Origin: Micromonospora chokoriensis
GTDB taxonomy: Bacteria > Actinomycetota > Actinomycetes > Mycobacteriales > Micromonosporaceae
DNA: 64,000 bases
Direction: 5' to 3'
NCBI RefSeq assembly: GCF_900091505.1
Contig: NZ_LT607409.1
Coordinates: forward strand, 6,572,001-6,636,000
In this document: positions 24,594 to 33,009 of the stretch, piece by piece
Position numbering within the stretch: position 1 is the first letter of the stretch
Layout: every line of letters starts with the position of its first letter
The notes under the pieces: generated by a model
What the model saw: the letters and a program-made list of their open reading frames with translations, nothing else
Databases searched by the model: none
What the model was told of the DNA's origin: nothing
Translations under genes and position numbers: made by a program

Positions 24594-25141
24594 TCCTTTG
24601 GAGCTGAATCGTTTACGACATCAGCCCCGCAGGTCGTCCACCAAGCCAGCGAGCCACCCGAGCGTCCAAGCCAAGTGCGCCGCTCCAACGCCCGAGCACA
24701 AACGGACGGACCCCGGCCAAGCGCCCAAGCCAACATGCGCCGGCCAAGCGCCCGAGCCGACGAGCGCCGGCCAAACGCCCAAGCCAACGTGCGCCGGCCA
24801 AGCGCCCAAGCCGACGAGCGCCGGCCAAGCGCCCAAGCCGACGAGCGCCGGCCAAGCGCCCAAGCCGACGAGCGCTGGCCAAGCGCCCGAGCCGACGAGC
24901 GACCAGGCGACACCACCGCCCGAACACTCAATCGACCAGCGCTGCGAGCGACCGAGCCGTCCCGAGCGCGCCGAGGGCGCGGGTGTCGGTGTGCGACACC
25001 CCTCGGGTGATCGACTCCGAGTCTTGAACATCGGGGTGTCCGGGGTGAGTGGATCGCCCGGCCTCCTGAAAACCGAGTCGATCATGGGACGACGACGGAG
25101 GGGGCGGCTCGTGATGTCGTGAACGATTCAGCTCCAAAGGA
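24594..25141. repeat. 548-bp element bounded by 30-bp inverted repeats
   Basis: The left end, 24594-24623 (starts TCCTTTGGAGCTGAATCG), and the right end, 25112-25141, are reverse complements with 29 of 30 matching bases. The element holds the 27-bp tandem array and no transposase. No clear target-site duplication is visible. The terminal sequence recurs in shortened form at 47041-47127, so it belongs to a dispersed family. A MITE-like or recombination-derived origin is inference. Confidence 0.7.
24719..24907. repeat. 27-bp tandem repeat array, about 7 copies
   Basis: Unit AAGCGCCCAAGCCGACGAGC plus GCCGGCC, six full copies and one partial, with 0-4 differences between copies. The period is a multiple of three, so every frame gives a 9-residue repeat (APKPTSAGQ on +). 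Copies 4-6 are nearly identical, which suggests recent expansion. Confidence 0.88.
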
Positions 25142-25143
25142 TG

Positions 25144-25244
25144 CCCGACCGACGCATGCCGGCCGAGCGCCGCCGCAGCGAACCAGCACGAAGAACACCC
25201 GACCGACGCACGCCGCCCGAGCGCCGCCGAAAGCGAACCGGCGC
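25144..25244. repeat. 54-bp imperfect tandem duplication
   Basis: CCCGACCGACGCATGCCG... starting at 25144 is repeated from 25198 with several substitutions. It is next to the DUF2752 gene stop and outside the inverted-repeat element. Confidence 0.75.
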
Positions 25245-25261
25245 GTCGGACGGCGGTGCGC

Positions 25262-25978
25262 TCAGACGTAGAGCGAGGTGAACGGTGCCCAGGGCAGGTT
25301 GCGCAGCACCGAGAACGCCAGCCACACGCCCAGGAACCCACCGATGACCTTCGAGCTGATCCGCAGCTCGGGCAGCCGCCAACCGAACGCCTGGTTTCCC
25401 GCCCAGGCCACGAAGAGGTACGCCAGGAACGGCAGCGCGAAGACGAACAGGAAGTGGTGCCGGGCGGCGGCCGGCAGGTCGGCGTGCAGCACGTACCAGA
25501 GCGCGCGGGTGCCGCCGCAGCCCGGGCAGTCCAAGCCCGTGGTCAATTTGAGCAGACAGGTGGGTGCGGCGTCCGGGGCGGCGTGGGTCGGATTGCTGAG
25601 CAACGCGTAGCCCATCCCGATGGCGACACAGCCGACCGCAGCCAGCGGCACGACCCAGCGCGGCGAGCGCTCGTAGAGCCGCAGCACGAACCGGGTAAGC
25701 CGGTCCGGCTCGGGAGCCGGGTAGCCACCCGGCGGGGGCGTCGGCCAACCGGTCGGACCAGCGCTGCCCGGGGCAGCGCCCGCCGGACCCGCAGCGGCCG
25801 ACGCAAAGCCCGCCGGACCCGCAGCGGCCGACGCAAAGCCGGCCGAACCCGCACCGCCCGGACCGACAGCAGCCGACACCGCGCCGGTCGGACCCGCGTC
25901 GGTCGTCTCGGCCGGCACCGTGTGCACGGCCCCGGGGGTGGGCTGCGGCTCGTGGACCGGTCCGGAAGGGCTCGTCAC
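25262..25978 (-). CDS. DUF2752 membrane protein with Gly/Ala/Pro-rich N-terminus
   Basis: 238 residues. The N-terminal 95 are low complexity, including a 30-bp DNA repeat (25781-25840) that codes for GPAGFASAAA twice. Then come a hydrophobic segment (VVPLAAVGCVAIGMGYAL), the DUF2752 motif CLLKLTTGLDCPGCGGTRALWYVLHAD with three Cys, and two more helices. Function unknown. The GTG at 25978 follows TACCGT by 6 nt (leaderless pattern); another in-frame GTG is at 25993. It starts 4 nt after the YcaQ-like stop, so it may also be read from that gene's transcript. Confidence 0.82.
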   Translation of the reverse strand: MTSPSGPVHEPQPTPGAVHTVPAETTDAGPTGAVSAAVGPGGAGSAGFASAAAGPAGFASAAAGPAGAAPGSAGPTGWPTPPPGGYPAPEPDRLTRFVLRLYERSPRWVVPLAAVGCVAIGMGYALLSNPTHAAPDAAPTCLLKLTTGLDCPGCGGTRALWYVLHADLPAAARHHFLFVFALPFLAYLFVAWAGNQAFGWRLPELRISSKVIGGFLGVWLAFSVLRNLPWAPFTSLYV

Positions 25979-25982
25979 GCGC

Positions 25983-27212
25983 TCACGGTACACCGGCCAC
26001 GCCGGCCAACGCGGCGCTGAGCGGGCCGGCGAGGTCGCCGGCCACCGGCGGGGCCACCGCGTCCAGGCCGAGCCAGCCGGCGAGCCGGTACAGCTCGGCG
26101 GCGAGCGCGACAGCGGTCTCCCCCGGGTCGGCGCCGGGCTCGACCCAGGCAGCCGGCACCAGGAGCACCCCCGCCCTGCGGTCGGCCTTCAGGTCGACTC
26201 TCGCGGTGAACCGGTCGCCCTGCAGGAACGGCAGCACGTAGTAGCCGTAGACCCGCTGCGGCGCCGGAACGTAGATCTCGATCCGGTAGGTGAAGTCGAA
26301 CAGCCGCTCGGTGCGGGCCCGTTCCCAGATCAGCGGGTCGAACGGGCTGACCAGCGTGTTGCCCCGGATCCAACGGGGCAGGCGCGCGGACGTGTGCAGC
26401 CAGGCCGGCTGACGCCAGCCTGGCACGGTGACCGGCACCAGCTCACCGGCCTCGGCCAGCTCCGCGACGGCCTGTCGCGCACCGGCCCGCGGCAGTCGGA
26501 AGTAGTCGCGCAGCTCCGGCTCGGCGGCCACCCCGAGCGACCGCGCGGCGAGGGCCACCAGCGTGCGGTACGCCTCGGCGTCGGTCGGGGTGGGCGCGGC
26601 CAGCACCGCCGCGGGCAGCACCCGCTCGGGGAGGTCGTAACGGCGGGCGAAGGAGGCGGTGCGCTCGGCGGCGACCACCTCGCCGGCCCAGAAGAGGAAC
26701 TCCAACGCCCGCTTCACCGCCGACCAGTTCCACCCCCAGTTGCCGGTCTCCCGAGGGGCGTCGTGTTCGATCTCGGCGGCCGTCAACGGCCCCCGGGCGG
26801 CCACCTCGTCGCGGACCCAGGCGACCAGCTCCGGCTGCTCCTCGGCAATCCGCCGCATGCCACCCCAGGATTCGCTGTGCGCGCGGGCCATCCGCCAGCG
26901 CAGCATCGGGTGCAACTCCACCGGGACCAGAGACGCCTCGTGGCCCCAGTATTCGAACAACTCGCGCGGGCGGCGGTAGGCGGCCTGGTCGAGGAGCGTT
27001 GTCGGATAGGGCCCGAGTCGGCTGTAGAGCGGCAGGTAGTGCGCGCGTTGCAGCACGTTGACCGAGTCCATCTGGATCAGCCCGACCCGGCCCAGCACGC
27101 GCCGCAGGTGTCGGCGAGTGGGCACGCCGGTCGGCGCGGGGTCGGCGAAGCCCTGGGCGGCCAGGGCCACACGGCGGGCCTGGGCGAGCGAGAGTGATTC
27201 CGGTGCGGTCAT
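25983..27212 (-). CDS. YcaQ-like winged-helix DNA glycosylase (crosslink repair family)
   Basis: 409 residues. The HTH_42 family landmarks are LGRVGLIQMDSVNVLQRAHYLPLYSRLG (with the QxD active-site motif, Gln-Met-Asp), FEYWGHEASLVP, and the C-terminal NTLVSPFDPLIWERARTERLFDFTYRIEIYVPAPQRVYGYYVLPFL. E. coli YcaQ and Streptomyces AlkX/AlkZ-type proteins remove alkylated bases and unhook crosslinks. A role in protection from alkylating natural products is plausible. The ATG at 27212 follows TAGGGT by 8 nt. Confidence 0.85.
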   Translation of the reverse strand: MTAPESLSLAQARRVALAAQGFADPAPTGVPTRRHLRRVLGRVGLIQMDSVNVLQRAHYLPLYSRLGPYPTTLLDQAAYRRPRELFEYWGHEASLVPVELHPMLRWRMARAHSESWGGMRRIAEEQPELVAWVRDEVAARGPLTAAEIEHDAPRETGNWGWNWSAVKRALEFLFWAGEVVAAERTASFARRYDLPERVLPAAVLAAPTPTDAEAYRTLVALAARSLGVAAEPELRDYFRLPRAGARQAVAELAEAGELVPVTVPGWRQPAWLHTSARLPRWIRGNTLVSPFDPLIWERARTERLFDFTYRIEIYVPAPQRVYGYYVLPFLQGDRFTARVDLKADRRAGVLLVPAAWVEPGADPGETAVALAAELYRLAGWLGLDAVAPPVAGDLAGPLSAALAGVAGVP

Positions 27213-27291
27213 CGTCGGCGACCCTAATTCATCGGTACGACGTCGGTGCGGGAAGCTGGACGTGACGACCAACGGGGCATAGAACGGTGCA

Positions 27292-27843
27292 ATGCTGACC
27301 ATCCGCCGGGAGGAGCCGGACGACGCCGACGCGGTCGCCCGGGTGCACGTGCACGGCTGGCAGGCGGGCTACGCCGGCTTCATGCCCGACGAGGTGCTTC
27401 GGCGGCTGAACGTGGCCGCCTGGGCGCAACGCCGACGCGACATCGGCACCGCCGACCCCGAGCACCCGTTCACCACCCTCCTCGGCGAGGTGGACGGGTT
27501 GGTCGTCGGGTTCACCACCTTCGGGCCGTACCGCCGCAATCAGGACCGGGACGACCTGGATCCGACGGTCGGCGAGGTGGTGGCGATCTACGTGGAGCCG
27601 GCGTACTGGGGTGACGGGACCGCCGCCGCGCTGCTGTCCGCCGCCCGGGCCGGGCTCACCGAGCGGGGCTGGTCCGGCTACCGGGCGTGGGTGCTGGAGC
27701 AGAACCGGCGGGCCCGCCGGTTCTGCGAGCGCGCCGGTCTGTCACCGGACGGTGAGCGGTCGACCTACCAGGTGCCGCTGGCCGGCGGCGTCCCGCCGGT
27801 CGGGCTGGTCGAGGTGCGGTACGCCGGACGCCTCGACAGCTGA
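27292..27843 (+). CDS. GNAT-family N-acetyltransferase
   Basis: 183 residues. The acetyl-CoA loop is seen as VVAIYVEPAYWGDGTAAALLSAAR (a Q/RxxGxG/A variant, with WGDGTA), and the C-terminal part WVLEQNRRARRFCERAGLSPDGER is the usual NxxAxxFYexxGF block. Substrate unknown. It is divergent from the YcaQ-like gene. Its last 102 nt are antisense to the mannosyltransferase C-terminus. Confidence 0.83.
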   Translation: MLTIRREEPDDADAVARVHVHGWQAGYAGFMPDEVLRRLNVAAWAQRRRDIGTADPEHPFTTLLGEVDGLVVGFTTFGPYRRNQDRDDLDPTVGEVVAIYVEPAYWGDGTAAALLSAARAGLTERGWSGYRAWVLEQNRRARRFCERAGLSPDGERSTYQVPLAGGVPPVGLVEVRYAGRLDS

Positions 27844-29016
27844 GCCGTCCGGTGCCAGCCAGCGGCGGATCGGCAGGAAGGCCAGCAGCGCCAGGCTGAT
27901 CCACACGTAGGCGTTGCTGCCCAGGAAGCCGTCGACGCCGGTGAAGTCCTTCTCCCAGAACCACACGGTCCGGCTGATCAGCAGCGCGTACCCGATGATC
28001 GCGGCGACGAGCAGGACGCGCCGTCGGCGGCCGGCCGGCGCGGCCATCGCGTTGTCGACGAGCAGGATCAGCGCGGGCAGCAGCCAGACCAGGTGGTGCA
28101 CCCAGGTGACGGGGCTGACCAGGCACATCACCGCACCGGTCAGCGACAGACCGGTCGCCTCGTCGCCGGCCGCGACGGCGGCCCGGGACCGCCAGGCCCA
28201 GAGCGCCAGGGTGCCGAGCACCAGCAGCAGCCAGAGCACCGTGCTCGGGTGCTGCGGGTCGAGTCGGGCGACCACTCCGCGCAGCGACTGGTTGCTGACG
28301 AAGGCCAGCTCACCCACCCGACCGGTGTTCCACAGCGCCTCGGTCCAGAACTCCCGGGACGCGTCCGGGAAGAGCGCGGCGGCCAGCAGTGTCACACCGG
28401 CGGCGGCGCCGGAGGCGGTGAGAGCCGCCCGCCAACGACCGGTCACCAACAGGTAGACGATGAAGACACCGGGGGTCAGTTTGATCGCGGTCGCAAGCCC
28501 GATGCCCACCCCGGCCCACCGGTTGCCGGACGGCACCAGCCGCAGCAGGTCCACCGCCACCAGGAAGAGCAGCAATGTGTTGACCTGGCCGAAGTTGACC
28601 GTCTCGCGCATCGGTTCGAACGCGGCGGCCAGGCAGAGCGCCACGGCGAGCGCGAACCACCGGGTCCAGCCGGCGCGGCGGGCGATCGGGTCGACCAGCC
28701 ACCAGATCAGCACCGTCGTGGTGACGACGCTGGCGAGCACGCTCACCACGATCGCGGCCGTCCACGGCAGGTACGCCATCGGGAGCATGACCAGGGCGGC
28801 GAACGGTGGGTACGTGAAGCCGTACTGGGTGTTCGGCTTGAGGTAGTCGTAGATCTCCCCGCCGTCGTGCACCCACCACGTCAACGCCCCGTAGTAGACC
28901 TTCAGGTCGAAGAAGCCGTGGCGTACGGCAGCGACGGCGAGGAAAGCGGTGACCGCCGCGGCGAGCACCACCACCCCCACGACCTGCGCGGTCGTCCGTT
29001 TGGCACCCTGCGCCAC
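27742..29016 (-). CDS. GT87-type polyprenol-dependent mannosyltransferase (membrane)
   Basis: 424 residues with about ten transmembrane helices. The N-terminal loop GFFDLKVYYGAL holds the Asp expected for the catalytic base of GT-C enzymes such as PimE; FTYPPFAALVMLPMAYLP and NFGQVNTLLLFLV are GT87 signatures. It probably transfers mannose from polyprenyl phosphate to lipoglycans or glycolipids outside the membrane. The GTG start has GGGAGG 5 nt upstream. The hydrophilic C-terminus overlaps the convergent GNAT gene. Confidence 0.82.
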   Translation of the reverse strand: MAQGAKRTTAQVVGVVVLAAAVTAFLAVAAVRHGFFDLKVYYGALTWWVHDGGEIYDYLKPNTQYGFTYPPFAALVMLPMAYLPWTAAIVVSVLASVVTTTVLIWWLVDPIARRAGWTRWFALAVALCLAAAFEPMRETVNFGQVNTLLLFLVAVDLLRLVPSGNRWAGVGIGLATAIKLTPGVFIVYLLVTGRWRAALTASGAAAGVTLLAAALFPDASREFWTEALWNTGRVGELAFVSNQSLRGVVARLDPQHPSTVLWLLLVLGTLALWAWRSRAAVAAGDEATGLSLTGAVMCLVSPVTWVHHLVWLLPALILLVDNAMAAPAGRRRRVLLVAAIIGYALLISRTVWFWEKDFTGVDGFLGSNAYVWISLALLAFLPIRRWLAPDGSAVEASGVPHLDQPDRRDAAGQRHLVGRPLTVR

Positions 29017-29051
29017 CGTCGCCTCCCTCGCCCTGCGTAGGCTTCCGTCCC

Positions 29052-29645
29052 ATGGCTCTCGGGTACGTCCGCCCGGCGCGTCCCGAGGACGCCGGCGAGA
29101 TCGCACGCATCCAGCTCGCGACCTGGCGGGTCGCGTACCGCCGGATCCTGCCTCGGCACGTGCTCGACAACCTGGACGAGGCGTTCCTCGCCCGGCGGTG
29201 GAGCGCTGCGGTGCTGGAGCCGCCCTCCGGCAGGCACCGGGTGCTGGTCGCCGTCGAACAGGCCGAGCAATCGTATCTGGTGGGGTTCGCCGCCTCCGGC
29301 CCGGCCGACGGCGAGGCCCTGGCCCCGGGTGAGCCGGCCGACGCGCTCGGCCCGGACGTGGCGGCGGTGACCGATCTGCTGGTCGAGCCGCGGTGGGGTC
29401 GGCGTGGGCACGGCAGCCGGCTGCTCGCGGCGGCCGTCGACCTGTGGCGGGAGGACGGGTTGAGTCGGGCGGTGGCCTGGGCGTTCGACGGTGACGAGGC
29501 GACCCGGAAGTTCCTCACCAGCACCGGCTGGGAGCCCGACGGCGCGGCCCGCGCGCTGGACGTCGACGACATGCTGGTGCCGCAGGTGCGCCTGCACGTG
29601 GCGGTGCCGACCGAGCCACTCGCCGAGGACGACCCCGGCGAGTGA
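29052..29645 (+). CDS. GNAT-family N-acetyltransferase
   Basis: 197 residues. VTDLLVEPRWGRRGHGSRLLAAAVDLW is the acetyl-CoA motif (RRGHGS), followed by WAFDGDEATRKFLTSTGWEPDG. The N-terminus (MALGYVRPARPEDAGEIARIQLATWR) is typical. Substrate unknown. TAGGCT lies 8 nt before the ATG, again without a ribosome binding site. It is divergent from the mannosyltransferase, 35 nt apart, so the promoters overlap. Confidence 0.85.
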   Translation: MALGYVRPARPEDAGEIARIQLATWRVAYRRILPRHVLDNLDEAFLARRWSAAVLEPPSGRHRVLVAVEQAEQSYLVGFAASGPADGEALAPGEPADALGPDVAAVTDLLVEPRWGRRGHGSRLLAAAVDLWREDGLSRAVAWAFDGDEATRKFLTSTGWEPDGAARALDVDDMLVPQVRLHVAVPTEPLAEDDPGE

Positions 29646-29654
29646 CCCGGCGCG

Positions 29655-30539
29655 TCAGCCCTTGTCCGACCCGTCGTTGGCGTCGCGGACGAAGTACCGC
29701 TGGAACACCACGAAGATGATCGCCACCGGGATGGTGGCGAGCAACGCCGCGCCCAGTTTCAGCGGGTACTGGGTGCCCTTGCCGAGCGAGCCGCTGACCA
29801 GGTCGGCGAGGCCGCGCGGCAGGGTGAACAGGTCCGGGTCCTGCACCGACACGAGGCTGTGCGGGAACTCGTTCCAGGAGCCCTGGAACGACAGGATGGT
29901 CAGGGTGATCAGCGCCGGTTTCGCCATCGGCAGCACCACCGACCAGAAGGTGCGGAAGATGCTGGCCCCGTCGATGCGGGCGGCCTCCTCGACGCTGACC
30001 GGGATCGACTCGAAGAACTGCTTCATGATGAACACGCCGGCCGCGTCGGCCAGCAACGGCACCACCAGCCCGGCGTAGCTGTTGTAGATGCCGAGCTGGT
30101 TGAGCACCAGGAACTTCGGGATCAGCAGCACCACGCCGGGCACCGCCATCACCGCGATGACGGCGGCGAACAGGCCGCCGCGACCGGCGAACCGCAGCCG
30201 GGCGAGCGCGTACCCGGCGAGCGAGTCGAAGAACACCCGACCGACGGTGACCAGCACCGTCACCAGCAGCGAGTTGCCCAGCCACAGCGGGAAGTTGGTG
30301 CCGGCGAAGATCCGTTCGAAGCCGGCGAGGGTGAGCGGGTCCGGGAACGGCGACAGGGGGTTCGCCGCCGCGTCGGGCTCGGTCTTGAGGGCGTTGCCGA
30401 TCTGGATGACGAACGGGTAGAGGAACACCAGCCCGAAGAAGACCAGCGTCGCGTACCCCAGGAAGCGGGTGGCCAGGGTGCGGGCCGCGCGGTGGTCGGG
30501 CCGCGCGGGCGTCGCCGGGCGGTCGGTGAGCACGGCCAT
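29655..30539 (-). CDS. Sugar ABC transporter permease, MalG type
   Basis: 294 residues with six helices. The EAA loop is EAARIDGASIFRTFWSVVLPMAKPALITLTILSF, where MalG-type permeases contact the ATPase. It follows the MalF-type gene by one nucleotide. No ATPase gene is in the cluster; in actinobacteria a shared MsiK-like ATPase usually serves such importers. Confidence 0.92.
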   Translation of the reverse strand: MAVLTDRPATPARPDHRAARTLATRFLGYATLVFFGLVFLYPFVIQIGNALKTEPDAAANPLSPFPDPLTLAGFERIFAGTNFPLWLGNSLLVTVLVTVGRVFFDSLAGYALARLRFAGRGGLFAAVIAVMAVPGVVLLIPKFLVLNQLGIYNSYAGLVVPLLADAAGVFIMKQFFESIPVSVEEAARIDGASIFRTFWSVVLPMAKPALITLTILSFQGSWNEFPHSLVSVQDPDLFTLPRGLADLVSGSLGKGTQYPLKLGAALLATIPVAIIFVVFQRYFVRDANDGSDKG

Positions 30540-30540
30540 C

Positions 30541-31662
30541 TCAGGACCTCTCCGGTACGCGTCGACGCCGCCAGCCCCGTCGCGGCCGGTCGGTGTCCCG
30601 CTCGGCCAGCACCCGGCGCTGGATCAGCGTGAGCACGATGATGATCAGGAACAGGACGAAGGAGATCGCCGCCCCGGAGCCGTAGTCGAAGTCCCGGAAG
30701 GCGGTCCGGTACGACAGGTAGGCCGGGGTGAGGGTGGTCTTGGCCGGGTCGCCCTGGCTCATGACGTACACCTGGTCGAAGACCTGCCAGGAGCCGATCA
30801 TGCCGAGGGTGAGCACCAGGAAGGTGGTGGGCCGCAGCAGCGGCAGGGTGACGTACCGGAACCGCTGCCACCGGGACGCCCCGTCGAGGGTGCTGGCCTC
30901 GTCGAGCGTGACCGGCACGTTCTGGAGCCCGGCCAGGAACATCAGCATGAACGTGCCGGACGTGGTCCAGACCACCAGCGTGATGATCGAGACCATCGCC
31001 ACGCTGGGACCGGCCAACCAGTCCCACCAGGTCAGCCCGAAGGGGCCGCCGTCGGTCAGTGCCGCCGGCGGCGAGTCGACGCCGACGGCGCCGAACAGCA
31101 GGTGCAGCACACCCCTTGAGTCGGCGAACCACTCCGGGCCGTCGATTCCGAAAAAGCCGAGCAGCGCGTTCACCGCGCCGGAGTTGGCGAAGAGGAACAG
31201 GAACACCACGCTGATCGCCACCGAGCTGGTGACCGAGGGGAAGTAGAACGCGCTGCGGAAGAAGCTCTTGCCCTTCAGCATCCGGTTGTTGACGACCAGG
31301 GCCAGTCCGAGCGCGAGCACGGTCTGCGCCGGCACCACGATCGCCACGTAGTAGATGTTGTTGCGGATGCTCGTCATGAAGTCGCGGCGGGCCAGCCCGT
31401 CCTCGGCGAACAGACGGGTGTAGTTGTCCGCGCCGACGAACGGGACGTCGCCGGTGAAGGGACTGCCCTGACCGTTCCAGTCGGTCAGGCTGACCCAGAG
31501 CGCCATCAGGATCGGCAGCAGCAGGAACAGCCCCAGGATGACGATCACCGGTGCGACGAAGAGCCAGCCGGCGAGTGTCTCGTTGCTCCGGATGCCGCCT
31601 CGGCGTCGGCGCGGCCCCGCGTCGGGCGTGGTCGCCACGGCGGTCAATGTCTCGGTTGCCAT
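30541..31662 (-). CDS. Sugar ABC transporter permease, MalF type
   Basis: 373 residues. A cytoplasmic N-terminus precedes six helices; the EAA loop is LDEASTLDGASRWQRFRYVTLPLLRPTTFLVLTLGMIGSW. A long periplasmic-side insert (about 140-200) lies between helices, as in MalF. GGAGGGAGG precedes the start. Second gene of the importer operon, between binding protein and MalG. Confidence 0.92.
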   Translation of the reverse strand: MATETLTAVATTPDAGPRRRRGGIRSNETLAGWLFVAPVIVILGLFLLLPILMALWVSLTDWNGQGSPFTGDVPFVGADNYTRLFAEDGLARRDFMTSIRNNIYYVAIVVPAQTVLALGLALVVNNRMLKGKSFFRSAFYFPSVTSSVAISVVFLFLFANSGAVNALLGFFGIDGPEWFADSRGVLHLLFGAVGVDSPPAALTDGGPFGLTWWDWLAGPSVAMVSIITLVVWTTSGTFMLMFLAGLQNVPVTLDEASTLDGASRWQRFRYVTLPLLRPTTFLVLTLGMIGSWQVFDQVYVMSQGDPAKTTLTPAYLSYRTAFRDFDYGSGAAISFVLFLIIIVLTLIQRRVLAERDTDRPRRGWRRRRVPERS

Positions 31663-31733
31663 CGTTCCTCCCTCCTTCTCTCGGGCCGACGTGCGGCGGG
31701 GCCCCGGCGTTCGGCCGGGGCCCCGCCGACACC

Positions 31734-32984
31734 TCAGCTGCCGCCGAGCGCCGCCTTGGCGTTCTTGTCGAAGTTCTGCAGGATGGTCTTCGGGTCGCCG
31801 TTGGCCAACCCCTGCAGACCGGTGTCGAGGTCCTTGAGGACGCTGTCCATCTTCGGGGCGTTCACCGGGCCCTGGGCGTACGCGGCGCCGTCGATGAACG
31901 GCTTGTCGGCCGGGAAGGCGCTGGTGTACTGCTCACCCGCGGACTGCCGGGACGGCATGACGCCGATCGCCTTCGCGAAGGCCATCTGCTGCTCGCCGCT
32001 GGTCATCGCCTCGACGAACGTGATCGCCTGGTCCTTGTACTTGCTCTTGGCGGCGACACCCCAGCACTGGGTGAAGGACAGGGTGCCCTGCCCCTTGGGG
32101 CCGGCCGGCAGCGCCACCACCTTGTACTTCAGGGTCGGGAAGTCGTTCTGCAGGGCACCCTTGATCCAGTTGCCCTCGATGGTCATCACGGCCTTGCCCT
32201 TGCCGAACGCCTCACCGGACCAGCCGGCGTCGAGCTGCTTCGGGTACTTCGCCAGGCCGGTGGTGAGCATGGTCTTGACGTACTGGAGGGCGGCCAGGTT
32301 CTCCGGGGTGTCGGCCGTGGGCTGCTTGCCGTCCTTGCTGGTGAGCCAGCCGCCGTTCTGCACCATGAAGGCGCCGATCCGGTCCCGGGTGTCGCCGAGG
32401 GCGAGCGGGACCTGCCCCTTCGCCTTGATCTTCTGGGCGACGGTGGTGAGCTGGTCCCAGGTCGTCGGCACGTCGGCGTCGGTCAGCCCGGCCTTGGCCC
32501 ACAGGTCGGTGTTGATCTGCAGGGCCAGCGTGGAGAAGTCCTTGGGCGCGCAGTAGAGCTTGCCGTCGTACGTGAAGGTGGCGCGCAGGCTCTCGTAGAA
32601 GTCACCGGAGTTGTTGATCTTGTCGCCGTACGGTTCCAGGGCGCCGACGCTGGCGTAGTCGGCGAACTGGGCCGCGTCCACGTAGAAGACGTCCGGCGGG
32701 GTGCCACCGGCCAGCGCCTGACCGAGCTGCTGGGTGAGGTCCTGCGCCGGGGTGACCGTGGCGGTGTTGCCGGAGCTGCCGGCCCACTTCGCCGCGGCGT
32801 CCTGCACCGCCTTGGTCTCGGCCTCGCCGGACGAGCCGATCAGGATCTGCAGGCTGGCCGGCCCGCTGGACTGGGCGGTGTCGCCGGACGAGTCGTCGAA
32901 ACCGCTGCCGCAGGCGGCGGAGCCGAGGAGCGCGACGGCGGCGAGGCCGGCCACCGCCGCCCGGGTGATTGTTCGAGGTGCCAT
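31734..32984 (-). CDS. Sugar-binding lipoprotein of ABC importer
   Basis: 416 residues. Signal peptide with lipobox LLGSAACGSG. The body is a family 1 extracellular solute-binding protein: LQILIGSSGEAETKAVQDAAAKW, VFYVDAAQFADYASVGALEPYGDKI, KGKAVMTIEGNWIKGAL. It binds sugar or oligosaccharide and delivers it to the two permeases. GGAG lies 6 nt before the ATG. Confidence 0.93.
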   Translation of the reverse strand: MAPRTITRAAVAGLAAVALLGSAACGSGFDDSSGDTAQSSGPASLQILIGSSGEAETKAVQDAAAKWAGSSGNTATVTPAQDLTQQLGQALAGGTPPDVFYVDAAQFADYASVGALEPYGDKINNSGDFYESLRATFTYDGKLYCAPKDFSTLALQINTDLWAKAGLTDADVPTTWDQLTTVAQKIKAKGQVPLALGDTRDRIGAFMVQNGGWLTSKDGKQPTADTPENLAALQYVKTMLTTGLAKYPKQLDAGWSGEAFGKGKAVMTIEGNWIKGALQNDFPTLKYKVVALPAGPKGQGTLSFTQCWGVAAKSKYKDQAITFVEAMTSGEQQMAFAKAIGVMPSRQSAGEQYTSAFPADKPFIDGAAYAQGPVNAPKMDSVLKDLDTGLQGLANGDPKTILQNFDKNAKAALGGS

Positions 32985-33009
32985 GGGTTTCTCCTGGTGG
33001 GGGGTGGGA

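Larger units (their letters stand above)
24417..25261. other. 845-bp intergenic region with repeats, probably non-coding
   Basis: This is the longest stretch without a gene I can defend. Long open frames exist on both strands but they read through the inverted repeat ends and tandem arrays, have low-complexity products and no ribosome binding site. It contains the thyX promoter at its left edge (TACAGT, 24424-24429), the 548-bp inverted-repeat element, and a 54-bp tandem duplication near the right edge. Confidence 0.7.

Noticed and set aside
24719..24907. 27-bp tandem units as a CRISPR array
   Set aside because: Units abut directly with no unique spacers, and no cas gene is nearby.
24613..24927. 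Minus-strand LGRLAGARR repeat protein
   Set aside because: Product is pure low complexity, third positions are GC-poorer than neighbours, and it starts and stops inside the repeat element.
24388..25122. Plus-strand protein with APKPTSAGQ repeats
   Set aside because: High third-position GC is explained by the repeat unit itself; the frame overlaps thyX antisense, reads through both inverted repeat ends and has no ribosome binding site.
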